Below are positions 51,824 through 60,246 of a stretch of DNA of 64,000 nucleotides, in pieces. The stretch spans positions 62,001 through 126,000 of the forward strand of contig NZ_FNFH01000006.1 of assembly GCF_900100355.1 (NCBI RefSeq), written 5' to 3'. The notes beneath the pieces were generated by a model that saw only the letters and a list, made by a program, of their open reading frames with translations, searched no databases and was not told where the DNA came from. The position numbers and the translations under genes were made by a program. The stretch is from Microbulbifer yueqingensis. Its GTDB lineage: Bacteria; Pseudomonadota; Gammaproteobacteria; Pseudomonadales; Cellvibrionaceae. Within the stretch, counting starts at the first letter, position 1; each line of letters starts with the position of its first letter.

Positions 51824-52497
51824 CGGTACAGCCGCTCGATGGCTGCGCCGTCGGCCTCCGCTGCAGGGCAGTCGAGCACCACCCGTTGGTCCTTAAGGCC
51901 GATCACCCGGGTGCACAGTTGCAGCGCCAGCCCGGCGTTGTGCATGGCGACCACCGCCGTCGAGTGTTGCTCCAGCATCAGCCGCAGTACCGCCTCGCCC
52001 TGGCGGCGGTCCAGCGCCGCCACCGGCTCATCCGCCAGCAGGATGGGTTTCTGCTGGTAGAGCGCGCGCGCGATGGCGACCCGCTGCTGCTGGCCACCGG
52101 AGAGTTCTCCGGCCTTGGTCCACAATAGTCCGGCAATACCCAGCGGCTCGGCGACTTCAGTGATTTCAGTCCGGAAGCGCCGCAGCGGATACAGCAGGTT
52201 TGCAAGGTTGGTGAGGGCGGCGTGGCGCTCCAGTGAGCCGGCGTAGATGTTGTGAAAGGCCTTGAGCTGCGGCACCAGCGATGCCTGCTGCGGACACCAG
52301 CTGGCCCCGCCCGGCAGCAGCCGGCGGATATGTCGCAGCAGGGTACTCTTGCCCGCGCCGCTCTTGCCCAGCAGTGCGATGCGCTCCCCCTCCATAATGG
52401 TGAGGTGATCGACAGCGAGCGCCAGGCGCTCCGGGTCCTGCCGGCGCTCGCCGGGATAGGTCAGGCGGCTGCTATTGAGCTCGACCAGCACCGGCAT
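51820..52497 (-). CDS. PhnC-type ABC transporter ATP-binding protein
   Basis: A 225-residue ATPase starting at 52497 (MPVLVELNSSRLTYPGERRQ); an upstream-extended frame to 52776 is a shadow over the binding-protein gene. It has Walker A ALLGKSGAGKST, signature LSGGQQQRVAIARAL, Walker B ILLADEPVAALD, and a switch His in AVVAMHNAGLAL. It overlaps the stop of the binding-protein gene by one base (TGATG) and the permease start by four, so the operon is tightly coupled. Confidence 0.94.
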   Translation of the reverse strand: MPVLVELNSSRLTYPGERRQDPERLALAVDHLTIMEGERIALLGKSGAGKSTLLRHIRRLLPGGASWCPQQASLVPQLKAFHNIYAGSLERHAALTNLANLLYPLRRFRTEITEVAEPLGIAGLLWTKAGELSGGQQQRVAIARALYQQKPILLADEPVAALDRRQGEAVLRLMLEQHSTAVVAMHNAGLALQLCTRVIGLKDQRVVLDCPAAEADGAAIERLYR

Positions 52498-53366
52498 CAG
52501 AAGTCGTCGAGCAGGCCGATCTCGGTGGCCGTTTCTTCGATGGCGCTGTAGACGCTGTTGTCCGCGGGCACGAAGCGGGACCGGGGGAAGCTGCCGAGGA
52601 TCTCTTCGTTGTCGAGTTCCAGCAGCGCGCGGGTCAGGCGTGCCTTGAAGCCCGCGCCGAACTGCTGGTCGATATCCCCGCGCACGGTCCACTGGTAGTC
52701 GGCGTAGGCCGGCGTGGTCCAGATCACCGAAACCCGGTCGGTGTCCACCTCGCCTCTGGCCACGGCTTTGTCCCACACCGCGTAGTTCACCGCGCCCACC
52801 TCGTAAGCGCCGGACTGTACCAGGGCGATGGTGCGGCTGTGGTCGCCGCTGAAGCCCACCCGGTCAAACACCTCGCCCGGTGCCCTGCCGAAGGCTTCGC
52901 GGATATGGAACTCGGGCATCAGGCGCCCGGAAGTGGAACCCTTGGAGCCGAAGGTGAAGGTGCGTCCGGCGATCGCCTCCGGCAGTCCCTCGCCGGGCGC
53001 GATGCCGGTACTCTCGTGGGCGATGAAATAGGTCTTGAAGAATTGATCCTCGTAGCCCTGGGCAATGGCCTCCGACCCGGGCACCGCCCGGCGGGCCTGT
53101 ACCCCGGACAGGCCGCCGAACCAGGCCAGCTGTACCTGGTTGCCCCGGAAGGCGGTGATCGCGGCCGGGTAGCTCTTCACGGGTACGTAGCGCACCTCCA
53201 GGCCCAGCTCACCCGACAGGTAGTCGGCCACCTGCTGGAAGCGGCGCACCAGTTCTGCCTCGTTCTGGTCGGGGATGGCGGTAAAGGTGAACTGCGGGCG
53301 GGCGGTATCGGCGGCGAAGCCGGACAGGGACGCGAGCAGTGCCAGTATCGCGGTCAGGTAGCGCAT
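52497..53366 (-). CDS. PhnD-type periplasmic binding protein (possible selenate/oxyanion importer)
   Basis: A 289-residue protein with a signal peptide (MRYLTAILALLASLSGFAA). The mature part has FTFTAIPDQNEAELVRRFQQ, VKSYPAAITAFRGNQVQLAW and FGSKGSTSGRLMPEFHI, typical of the PhnD / phosphate-phosphonate-oxyanion class. Proteins of this subgroup are often labelled putative selenate transporters, but the ligand is unproven. It heads the three-gene importer. Confidence 0.9.
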   Translation of the reverse strand: MRYLTAILALLASLSGFAADTARPQFTFTAIPDQNEAELVRRFQQVADYLSGELGLEVRYVPVKSYPAAITAFRGNQVQLAWFGGLSGVQARRAVPGSEAIAQGYEDQFFKTYFIAHESTGIAPGEGLPEAIAGRTFTFGSKGSTSGRLMPEFHIREAFGRAPGEVFDRVGFSGDHSRTIALVQSGAYEVGAVNYAVWDKAVARGEVDTDRVSVIWTTPAYADYQWTVRGDIDQQFGAGFKARLTRALLELDNEEILGSFPRSRFVPADNSVYSAIEETATEIGLLDDF

Positions 53367-53545
53367 CGGGGGGTAACCTCTTCGGGCTCGATGATCGGGG
53401 TATCAGGATAAAGGGCGCTTTTTAGCGTAACTGGCCTACTTTTACAAACCACTCTCGGGGATTGGCAGCACGGTCTTCTGTCACAGGCATGAGGCTGTAG
53501 ACGCCGTGGCCGCTCAGGTAGTCCGTCAATGCCGACAAGGTAGTC

Positions 53546-54070
53546 TCAGTTACACCATTGGCGTTCACACGGCTCGCCGTCATTGTTCCCATCCATTTTC
53601 GTGCCCGGGCAGTTGCGTAAAAAGTAGCGGGCCTCTGCACAAGATGTCATCTGCGAACAGTGAGTACGGCTATCGCAGCGGAATGTTGTCTTTGCAGAGT
53701 TGGCGGGGCGGGACGACACGTCGTCAGGTGAGCTGGAGTGCGGTACGTATCTGTTGAATAGCGCAAGCCCAGCAGTGATAGCTATTATTGCAGTAAGCAC
53801 ATACCTGACAAACGAGCCACCGTTTACCTTTGGCGCTATTCGGGCGCTCTTACTTTGCCTGGAGCGCGTGCGAATGATGTTTTCGGCCCGGACCCTGCCC
53901 TCAGAATCTTTGCGCCTCTCGAACGACACTATTTCTCCTTCCCTGGGGCGAACTCCATCTACCGGAAACGCGGAAATATGTACAAATATTTCTTCGGCAT
54001 CTTGCGGGCTTTCGATAAAGCCGAATCCCCTCTCATCATTCCACTTCTTCAAAGTGCCGTGAATTCTCAT
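53546..54070 (-). CDS. cold-shock domain / membrane / excalibur fusion protein
   Basis: A 174-residue fusion. Residues 1-68 are a cold-shock domain (GTLKKWNDERGFGFIESPQD with the RNP1-like GFGFI, then FVHISAF). One membrane helix follows (YVLTAIIAITAGLALF, about 90-105). The C-terminal periplasmic part ends with an excalibur-type calcium motif, CPGTKMDGNNDGEPCERQWC, with DxDxDG-like acids and paired Cys. A nucleic-acid binding domain inside joined to a small extracytoplasmic domain suggests a sensor or a link between RNA and envelope, but this is inference. Confidence 0.88.
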   Translation of the reverse strand: MRIHGTLKKWNDERGFGFIESPQDAEEIFVHISAFPVDGVRPREGEIVSFERRKDSEGRVRAENIIRTRSRQSKSARIAPKVNGGSFVRYVLTAIIAITAGLALFNRYVPHSSSPDDVSSRPANSAKTTFRCDSRTHCSQMTSCAEARYFLRNCPGTKMDGNNDGEPCERQWCN

Positions 54071-54352
54071 ATTAGTATTCTCTTTGCGGGTGGCGGCTGC
54101 CGAAACAGGAAGAGCGCAACTGTTGTTGCTTAAAGGTATTCGGGACTATATGCGGGACAGTATCTCGCGCAGCTCATTTTCTTATACATTTCTATCCACG
54201 GGTGAAGGAGCGACGGTTTGGCCCGTTGCCTTCGAGCCCAGATAGGCAGAGTTGAACGCAGCAATATGCGCAGCTACCCGGGTTATTCTTTATCTTTCCG
54301 CCTAGTCCCGATGCTGATAGAAAAGAGATGGCAATAATGGGTGGCGAAAAGG

Positions 54353-54886
54353 TCAGGCGACGCTCTCAGCTGTGGGCTGGGTATCCTTTTCTGGTGCTTT
54401 CTCAACGAAGGTTGCTTTTACTCTCTTTGAGACAAGCATGTAGGGAATCCAGATAACTCCGCCAATCAGCGTCCGTAAAAATTCCTTGGTGGTGTCCGGA
54501 TCAAACACCGGTTCGCTTGGAAAAATTCTGGTGACCATCCATGAATCGAGCGGTATGAAAACCAGCGACACAAGTATGATGGCAATAAACACTTTCGGGA
54601 ATAAATAGTGTTTCGAAAAGAACAGGTAGACAAGGTATGTTAAGGCAACTACCAGAATGGAGTTGTATGCTATTTCCCCGATCAGCAGTGGGCCCCACAT
54701 GGGATGATAGGCTTCCGACCCGACGGTGGTCAGGGCTTGCCAGGTGCCATCTTCAAAAATGGGCTTGTAGATCGGGATATAGGTTATCAACATCCGGATC
54801 GGTGCTATTACTACCCCAAGCCCTACCAGGATAAGCCAGCCACCCAGACCCTTTGTTTCATTATTATCATTCATGGTAATTCTCAT
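54353..54886 (-). CDS. DUF2569 membrane protein
   Basis: A 177-residue protein with four membrane helices and the DUF2569 opening GLGGWLILVGLGVVIAPIRM. Others are NSILVVALTYLVYLFFSKHY, FIAIILVSLVFIP and FLRTLIGGVIWIPYMLVSKR; the last is the conserved DUF2569 end. GAAGG lies 7 nt before the ATG at 54886; a second ATG is 4 codons on. Function is unknown. The 280 bp on its downstream side (54071-54352) show nothing I can name. Confidence 0.87.
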   Translation of the reverse strand: MRITMNDNNETKGLGGWLILVGLGVVIAPIRMLITYIPIYKPIFEDGTWQALTTVGSEAYHPMWGPLLIGEIAYNSILVVALTYLVYLFFSKHYLFPKVFIAIILVSLVFIPLDSWMVTRIFPSEPVFDPDTTKEFLRTLIGGVIWIPYMLVSKRVKATFVEKAPEKDTQPTAESVA

Positions 54887-55028
54887 TTTTAGCCTTCAAT
54901 CCACAAGAAAATTCAGGTGCATGTCTGCATGAGTTTTCCCGCGTGGTCATATTTTCGTGTGTATGGATATCCACGGATCCATTTAATCACGCTTTCAGTA
55001 TGTAATCCTGCGTAATTTGGCGCTCGAA

Positions 55029-55946
55029 TCAGTTCGAAATGACCAGCGCCTGCAGGAACAGCTGTACTGCGGGATGCCCGGCAGCACTGCGCTTGAAAGT
55101 GGCGGCGTTCTGGATTTCGTATTGAAAGCGTTCGGGGCGCAGCGCCAGCAGCTGGCCGCTGTCGACGTGGCGGCGGGCCAGGTAGGTGGGCAGGAAGCCG
55201 ATGAACTTGCCGGACAGGAGCATGGCCACGCGCGCGGCCATATGGTTGGCGGTGCTTTTGTTGGGAAACAGCCGGTAGAGGTGGGCGGCTCCCGACAGTA
55301 CCGCATGGCTCGGGGCGGCCAGCTCCTGTGCGGTAAGCGACTCCTCACTTACCTCCGGCTCGCCGGCCAGGGGGTGGCTCCTGCCGCAGTAGAGCAGTGA
55401 CTGGTGGTGGAACAGGGGCCGGTAGTCGAGGCCGGGCCGTTTCGAGTGCAGGGGGTTGATGCCCACATCCGCGCGCCCGGCGAGGATCTCCAGCTCCAGT
55501 TCCTGGGGGGCGGCAAGCTGCACATCCAGCTGTAGTTGCGGTGCCCGCTCGCGCAGGCGGGCCAGGGTCGCCGGCAGGTCCAGCTGGGGGATTTCCAGCA
55601 CGTCGTCCGGCAGCACGATGCGCAGGCTGCCGGTCAGCTGGGACTGGATGGCGTTCACCTGGCTCTTGAACGACGCCAGGTGGCCGTCCAGCTCGCCGAT
55701 GGCCTGGTACAGGGCCTCGCCTTCCGGGGTGAGCTTGAAGTCGGCGCGGCCTCGGGAGCGCAGGCACAGCTGCATGCCCAGACGCGTCTCCAGGTCGGTC
55801 AGGTGCAGGCTGATGGTGGAGCGGCTGATGTTCAGCGCCACCTCGGCCGGGGCCAGCCCGCCGGCCCGCACCACCTCGCGGAATACCCGCAGCAGGCGCA
55901 GGTCCATGTCCGTGATGCGCCCGCCCAGTGCACTCTTGCCACCCAT
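55029..55946 (-). CDS. LysR-family regulator next to gabD
   Basis: A 305-residue LysR protein. The N-terminal helix-turn-helix is MDLRLLRVFREVVRAGGLAP followed by ALNISRSTISLHLTDLETRL; the effector-binding domain contains GSLRIVLPDDVLEIPQLDL. A start at MDLRLL (13 codons later) is possible. It is divergent from gabD with a spaced inverted repeat between them, the usual sign that it controls the neighbour. Effector is probably an amino acid or semialdehyde, by context. Confidence 0.94.
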   Translation of the reverse strand: MGGKSALGGRITDMDLRLLRVFREVVRAGGLAPAEVALNISRSTISLHLTDLETRLGMQLCLRSRGRADFKLTPEGEALYQAIGELDGHLASFKSQVNAIQSQLTGSLRIVLPDDVLEIPQLDLPATLARLRERAPQLQLDVQLAAPQELELEILAGRADVGINPLHSKRPGLDYRPLFHHQSLLYCGRSHPLAGEPEVSEESLTAQELAAPSHAVLSGAAHLYRLFPNKSTANHMAARVAMLLSGKFIGFLPTYLARRHVDSGQLLALRPERFQYEIQNAATFKRSAAGHPAVQLFLQALVISN

Positions 55947-56006
55947 CTGTTGCCCTCCCCCTGTTGCCTACGCCGGTCCGGGAGCCGGCTCTGGCGCCAG
56001 AATATT

Positions 56007-56033
56007 CTAAAGTTTGATACAGGTAAATTTTAG
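56007..56033. promoter_or_regulatory. candidate LysR-type binding site between the regulator and gabD
   Basis: CTAAA and TTTAG form an inverted repeat with a 17-nt AT-rich spacer in the divergent region. Spacing and position fit a LysR operator, but the consensus is loose. Confidence 0.4.
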
Positions 56034-56121
56034 TTGGAGAGAATTGACTATGCGGGCTTCGGAAGCCCGGCCAGAATCAATGTAACTGAGCAAAAGTCCC
56101 ATGAACGCAAGGAGTTGGACA

Positions 56122-57567
56122 GTGGAGCTGGCGAATCCGGATTTGTTGAGAAAACAGAACTATATCAATGGACAGTGGCGGGACAGCGCCTCAACCATCG
56201 AGGTACGCGACCCGGCCAGTGGCGAGCTGCTGGCAGGGGTGGCCGATGCCTCCCCGGCGGATGCCGAGGCGGCCGTGGCCGCGGCCCACGCGGCCTTTCC
56301 TGCATGGCGGGACCGCACCGCCGGCGAGCGCGCCGCGGTGCTAAAGCGCTGGTACCAGCTGATCATGGAAAACGTCGACGACCTGGCGCGCATCCTGACC
56401 CTGGAGCAAGGCAAGCCGCTGGCCGAGGCGAAGGGCGAGATCGCCTACGGGGCTTCCTACATCGAGTGGTATGCGGAGGAGTGTCGCCGCGCCTACGGCC
56501 AGACCATCCCCACCCACAATCCGGCCATGCGCCTGCACACCATCCGCCAGCCGGTGGGCGTGGTGACCTGTATTACCCCCTGGAACTTCCCCAATGCCAT
56601 GATCACCCGCAAGGCGGCTCCGGCGCTGGCCGCTGGCTGCACGGTGGTGATCAAGCCGGCCTCGGAAACGCCGCTGTCGGCCCTGGCCCTGTGCCAGCTG
56701 GCGGAAGAGGCGGGCCTGCCCGCGGGGACCATCAACATGGTGGTGGGTTCCGATTCCCCCGCTATCGGCCGGGTACTGACCCAGGACGAGCGGGTGGCCA
56801 AGTTCACCTTCACCGGCTCCACCGCCGTGGGCAAGCTGCTGATGGCCCAGTGCGCCAGTGGCGTGAAGAAGATGTCGATGGAACTGGGCGGTAACGCGCC
56901 GTTTATCGTGTTCGACGATGCCGACCTGGAGACTGCCGTCAGCGCTTGCGTGGCCACCAAGATGCGCAACGCCGGCCAGACCTGTGTTTCCACCAATCGT
57001 ATTTACGTCCACGAGGCGGTGCACGACGAGTTTGTGGAGAAGCTGCGCGCCAGGGTGGCGGAGCTGAAGATCGGCCACGGCTATGACGAGGGCGTTACCG
57101 TGGGCCCGCTGATCCACCGCCGTGCGGCCGAGCGGGTGGCCGGGCTGGTGCAGGACGCCGCGGCGGCCGGCGCCAGGATCGAACTGGGCGGTGACTTCCT
57201 GCCGGAGGGCGAGAGCTACTACGCGCCCACGGTCCTCACCGGTGTGACCGACGACATGCGAATCGCGCGCGAAGAGATTTTCGGGCCCCTGGCGCCGGTG
57301 CAGAAGTTCAGCGATGAGGCCGATGTAATTCGACGCGCCAACGATACCCCTTACGGGCTGGCCGCCTATGTGATGAGTGAGAATATCCATCGCGCCAACC
57401 GGGTGGTAGAAGCGCTGGAATACGGTATGGTGGCCTGTAACGCGGGAGTTTTCTCCACTACCGTGGCGCCGTTCGGCGGCAGCAAGGAGTCCGGCATCGG
57501 CCGCGAGGGCGGCGTGGAAGGCATGGCGGAGTTCTACGAGACCAAGTACTGCTGTTACGGCGCTTGA
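56122..57567 (+). CDS. gabD: succinate-semialdehyde dehydrogenase GabD
   Basis: A 481-residue aldehyde dehydrogenase that oxidises succinate semialdehyde with NAD(P), the last step of GABA breakdown. A GTG at 56122 has AAGGAG at 7 nt and gives the standard GabD length; an ATG at 56101 would add 7 residues but has a poor ribosome site. The catalytic Glu is in SMELGGNAPFIVFDD and the Cys in NAGQTCVSTNRIY. FGPLAPVQKFSDE and SKESGIGREGG are typical of GabD. It is divergent from a LysR gene and upstream of an omega-transaminase. Confidence 0.94.
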   Translation: MELANPDLLRKQNYINGQWRDSASTIEVRDPASGELLAGVADASPADAEAAVAAAHAAFPAWRDRTAGERAAVLKRWYQLIMENVDDLARILTLEQGKPLAEAKGEIAYGASYIEWYAEECRRAYGQTIPTHNPAMRLHTIRQPVGVVTCITPWNFPNAMITRKAAPALAAGCTVVIKPASETPLSALALCQLAEEAGLPAGTINMVVGSDSPAIGRVLTQDERVAKFTFTGSTAVGKLLMAQCASGVKKMSMELGGNAPFIVFDDADLETAVSACVATKMRNAGQTCVSTNRIYVHEAVHDEFVEKLRARVAELKIGHGYDEGVTVGPLIHRRAAERVAGLVQDAAAAGARIELGGDFLPEGESYYAPTVLTGVTDDMRIAREEIFGPLAPVQKFSDEADVIRRANDTPYGLAAYVMSENIHRANRVVEALEYGMVACNAGVFSTTVAPFGGSKESGIGREGGVEGMAEFYETKYCCYGA

Positions 57568-57580
57568 ACATGAAATGCCC

Positions 57581-57653
57581 GTAGGAGCGGCCGCTGGCCG
57601 CGACCGGCGGCGGCAAAAGCCACCGGAATATCGCGGCCATGGGCCGCTCCTAC
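57581..57653. repeat. inverted pair of GTAG-headed REP palindromes between gabD and the transaminase
   Basis: A forward copy (57581-57603, CGCTGG centre) and a reverse copy (57631-57653, CATG centre) face each other. The two members use different palindrome centres. Confidence 0.85.
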
Positions 57654-57740
57654 AGGGATGAACAGCTTGTGTATGATCGTCCATACTGACGGTCACGGCA
57701 CAATAGAGATAATGCAAAGGGAAAACCCGGAGTAGATACA

Positions 57741-59054
57741 ATGCCTGAACTGAATAAAGACGCATTCTGGATGCCGTTCACCCCGAACCGCTCCTTCAAG
57801 GCGGCGCCCCGCCTCGTCGAGCGCGCCGAGGGCATTTACCTGATGGAAAAGGACGGCCGCCAGATCATCGATGCCACTGCCGGCCTGTGGTGTTCCAATG
57901 CGGGCCACTGCCGCGCTGAAATTGCCGACGCCATTCACCAGCAGGCGAAGAAGCTGGATTACAGCTCCATCTTCAACTTCGGCCACGAGCTGGGCTTCGA
58001 GTACGCCGAGCGCCTGGTGAAGCACACCCCCGATGGCCTCAACCACGTGTTCTTCGGCAACTCCGGTTCCGAGGCGGTGGAGAGCGCGTTGAAGATCGCG
58101 CTGCAATACCAGCGGGCCCGCGGCAAGGGTACCCGTACCATGTTCATCGGCCGCGAGAAGGGTTACCACGGCGTGAATTTCGGTGGTATCTCCGTCGGCG
58201 GCATCGCCCCCAATTACCAGTCCTTCGGCCAGCCGGTGAAATCCAACCACCTGCGCCATACCCTGGATATCGGGCGCAACGCCTTCAGCCGCGGCCTGCC
58301 GGAACACGGCGTCGAGCTGGCGGAAGACCTGGAGCGCCTGGTGGCCTTCCACGGCGCCGACCAGATCGCGGCGGTGATTGTCGAGCCCTTCGCCGGTGCC
58401 GGCGGCGTGATCCTGCCGCCCAAGGGCTACCTCAAGCGCATCCGCGAGATCTGCGACCAGCACGACCTGCTGCTGATTTTCGATGAGGTGATCTCCGGCT
58501 GGGGCCGTACCGGATCGGCCTTCGCCTCCATCGAGTGGGACGTGACCCCGGACATGATGACCTCGGCCAAGGGCATCACCAATGCCACCGTGCCGCTGGG
58601 TGCAGTATTCGTGCGCGACGATATCTACAATACGGTGATGAACGCCGCGCCCGAGGGCATGGTGGAGTTTTTCCACGGCTACACCTATTCAGCCCATCCG
58701 GTGGCCTGCGCGGCCGGCATGGCGACCCTGGATATCTACGAGCGCGAGGGCCTGCTGACACGCGCCGGCGGCGATATCGGCAAGTACTGGGAGAATGCGC
58801 TGCACAGCCTGGCGGACCTGGGCAATGTCATCGATATCCGCAACTACGGCCTGGTGGGCGCCATCGAGCTGCGCGCTCCCGCAGAGCTCAAGGGCAAGTT
58901 CGGTGGCAAGGCTTCCATGGCGGCCTGGGATGCGGGCGTGATGGCGCGCGGCATCGGCGATGCCCTGTGCATGTCCCCACCCCTGATCATCGAGGAGCAC
59001 CAGATCGACACCATCGTCGAGAAGCTTCGGGACGTGATCAAGTCCCTGGCCTGA
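57741..59054 (+). CDS. bauA: omega-amino acid:pyruvate transaminase (BauA-like)
   Basis: A 437-residue class III aminotransferase. MPELNKDAFWMPFTPNRSFK, ATAGLWCSNAGHCRAEI, FFGNSGSEAVESALKIAL and LIFDEVISGWGRTG (PLP Asp) are present, and the PLP lysine is in TSAKGITN near residue 280. The family transfers amino groups of beta-alanine, GABA or taurine-like omega-amino acids to pyruvate. Its place after gabD suggests that it makes the semialdehyde that GabD oxidises. Exact substrate is inferred. Confidence 0.92.
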   Translation: MPELNKDAFWMPFTPNRSFKAAPRLVERAEGIYLMEKDGRQIIDATAGLWCSNAGHCRAEIADAIHQQAKKLDYSSIFNFGHELGFEYAERLVKHTPDGLNHVFFGNSGSEAVESALKIALQYQRARGKGTRTMFIGREKGYHGVNFGGISVGGIAPNYQSFGQPVKSNHLRHTLDIGRNAFSRGLPEHGVELAEDLERLVAFHGADQIAAVIVEPFAGAGGVILPPKGYLKRIREICDQHDLLLIFDEVISGWGRTGSAFASIEWDVTPDMMTSAKGITNATVPLGAVFVRDDIYNTVMNAAPEGMVEFFHGYTYSAHPVACAAGMATLDIYEREGLLTRAGGDIGKYWENALHSLADLGNVIDIRNYGLVGAIELRAPAELKGKFGGKASMAAWDAGVMARGIGDALCMSPPLIIEEHQIDTIVEKLRDVIKSLA

Positions 59055-59062
59055 TGGCCAGC

Positions 59063-59087
59063 GGCGACAGGCCTTGCGCCTGTCGCC
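59063..59087 (+). terminator. hairpin after the transaminase gene
   Basis: A 9-bp stem GGCGACAGG/CCTGTCGCC with a 7-nt loop follows the stop. The T-tract is short, so it is a moderate terminator. Confidence 0.7.
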
Positions 59088-59276
59088 ATTGTCTACACTA
59101 TAAGTGTGCGGCCCGGTGGTCGCGGTCCAGGCGTTTGCAGAGTCGGCTGGTGACCGCGGTTCCCGGGCCGCACTCTTTTCTCCCGCCTCTCCCCATTTCT
59201 GTCTGGCTCCGCTGTGGGCGGAATTTCCCGGGTACTACAATCCAGGGATATGTTTGTGCCAGCAGGAGAGACATTC

Positions 59277-59858
59277 ATGGATTACGAAACCACTACGCTC
59301 CGCACCCGGCCCATCATGCAGGTGCTGACCGAGAACTGGTGGCTGGTGATGCTGCGTGGTATCTGCGCGGTTTTGTTCGGCATTCTCGCCTTCGCCTGGC
59401 CCGGCCTCACGTTGCTGACCCTGGTGATCCTGTTCGGTGCCTATGTACTCGCGGACGGCTTCCTGGGGTTGGTCGCTGCGGTGCTGGGGCGGCATCCATC
59501 GACGCCGCTCTGGTGGCTGATTGTCCTGAGTCTGGTGAGCGTGGTGGTGGGTATCTTCACCTTTATTTACCCGCAGGTCACCGGACTGGTGCTGGTGATC
59601 TTTATCGGTGCATGGGCGCTGTTGCGTGGCATCTTCGAGGTGATCGGGGCCATACGCCTGCGCCGGGAGATGCAGAATGAATGGCTGTTGATTGCCTCGG
59701 GCCTGCTGTCGATTATTTTTGGCCTGGCGGTGCTGATCAGTCCCGGTGCGGGCGCGCTGGCCCTGCTGTGGGTAATTGCCGGCTATGTCATTTTCCTGGG
59801 TGGGCTGGAAATCTGGCTGGCGCTGCGCCTGCGCAAGTTCGCCCGCGCCGCGGCCTGA
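59277..59858 (+). CDS. HdeD-family membrane protein
   Basis: A 193-residue protein with six membrane helices arranged as three hairpins (GICAVLFGILAFAWPGLTLL, FGAYVLADGFLGLVAAVL, IVLSLVSVVVGIFTFIYPQV, VIFIGAWALLRGIFEVIG, and two more). AWPGL and YPQVT loops are the DUF308/HdeD signature. AGGAGA precedes the ATG at 59277. HdeD helps acid resistance in E. coli; here only the family is certain. Confidence 0.92.
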   Translation: MDYETTTLRTRPIMQVLTENWWLVMLRGICAVLFGILAFAWPGLTLLTLVILFGAYVLADGFLGLVAAVLGRHPSTPLWWLIVLSLVSVVVGIFTFIYPQVTGLVLVIFIGAWALLRGIFEVIGAIRLRREMQNEWLLIASGLLSIIFGLAVLISPGAGALALLWVIAGYVIFLGGLEIWLALRLRKFARAAA

Positions 59859-59894
59859 GTTGCTGCAGTTTTCACGCCAGTTTGCAAAGCCTGC

Positions 59895-60176
59895 TCAGCG
59901 GCGGTTGAAACGATGCCAGCGTCGCGCCCGCAGGCTGCCGAAGGGATGCACCACTGCGCCGCTGCCGTTCTTGCCGCACTGGGCATAGGGGTTGTCGCCA
60001 GGGCCGCCGGTGCCGAAGAAGTGCCGCACGGCGCGCTCAGCCTCGGCGCGACAGGGAAAGGGGCCGAAGCTCTTGCCGCCGCGCACCTGGAAGTACCAGT
60101 CATCGTCGAGCTTGTAGAAGCGTTCGGAGCGCGGCGGGATGCCGCGGCCGGACTCACCGGCGCGTTGCTGGTGCAT
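59895..60176 (-). CDS. DUF6316-like small protein
   Basis: A 93-residue protein: MHQQRAGESGRGIPPRSERF, YKLDDDWYFQVRGGKSFGPF and CRAEAERAVRHFFGTGG. The pattern of a WYF strand followed by GPF and an acidic helix matches short marine proteins I associate with DUF6316. The C-terminus is basic. It precedes ctpA's stop in the same direction but is probably a separate unit. Function unknown. Confidence 0.72.
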   Translation of the reverse strand: MHQQRAGESGRGIPPRSERFYKLDDDWYFQVRGGKSFGPFPCRAEAERAVRHFFGTGGPGDNPYAQCGKNGSGAVVHPFGSLRARRWHRFNRR

Positions 60177-60246
60177 ATCGACCCTCCTGGAAACCGGCTG
60201 CTTCCTGCGCCGTTTTCAGACTGCCTGGGGTACTGCTGCCGGCGCT

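Noticed and set aside
52498..52776. N-terminal extension of the PhnC-like ATPase
   Set aside because: It overlaps the binding-protein gene out of frame; the start at 52497 with TGATG coupling is far better.
53422..53640. 72-codon minus-strand frame after the cold-shock fusion gene
   Set aside because: It overlaps the 3' end of a well-supported gene in another frame and has no ribosome site or motif.
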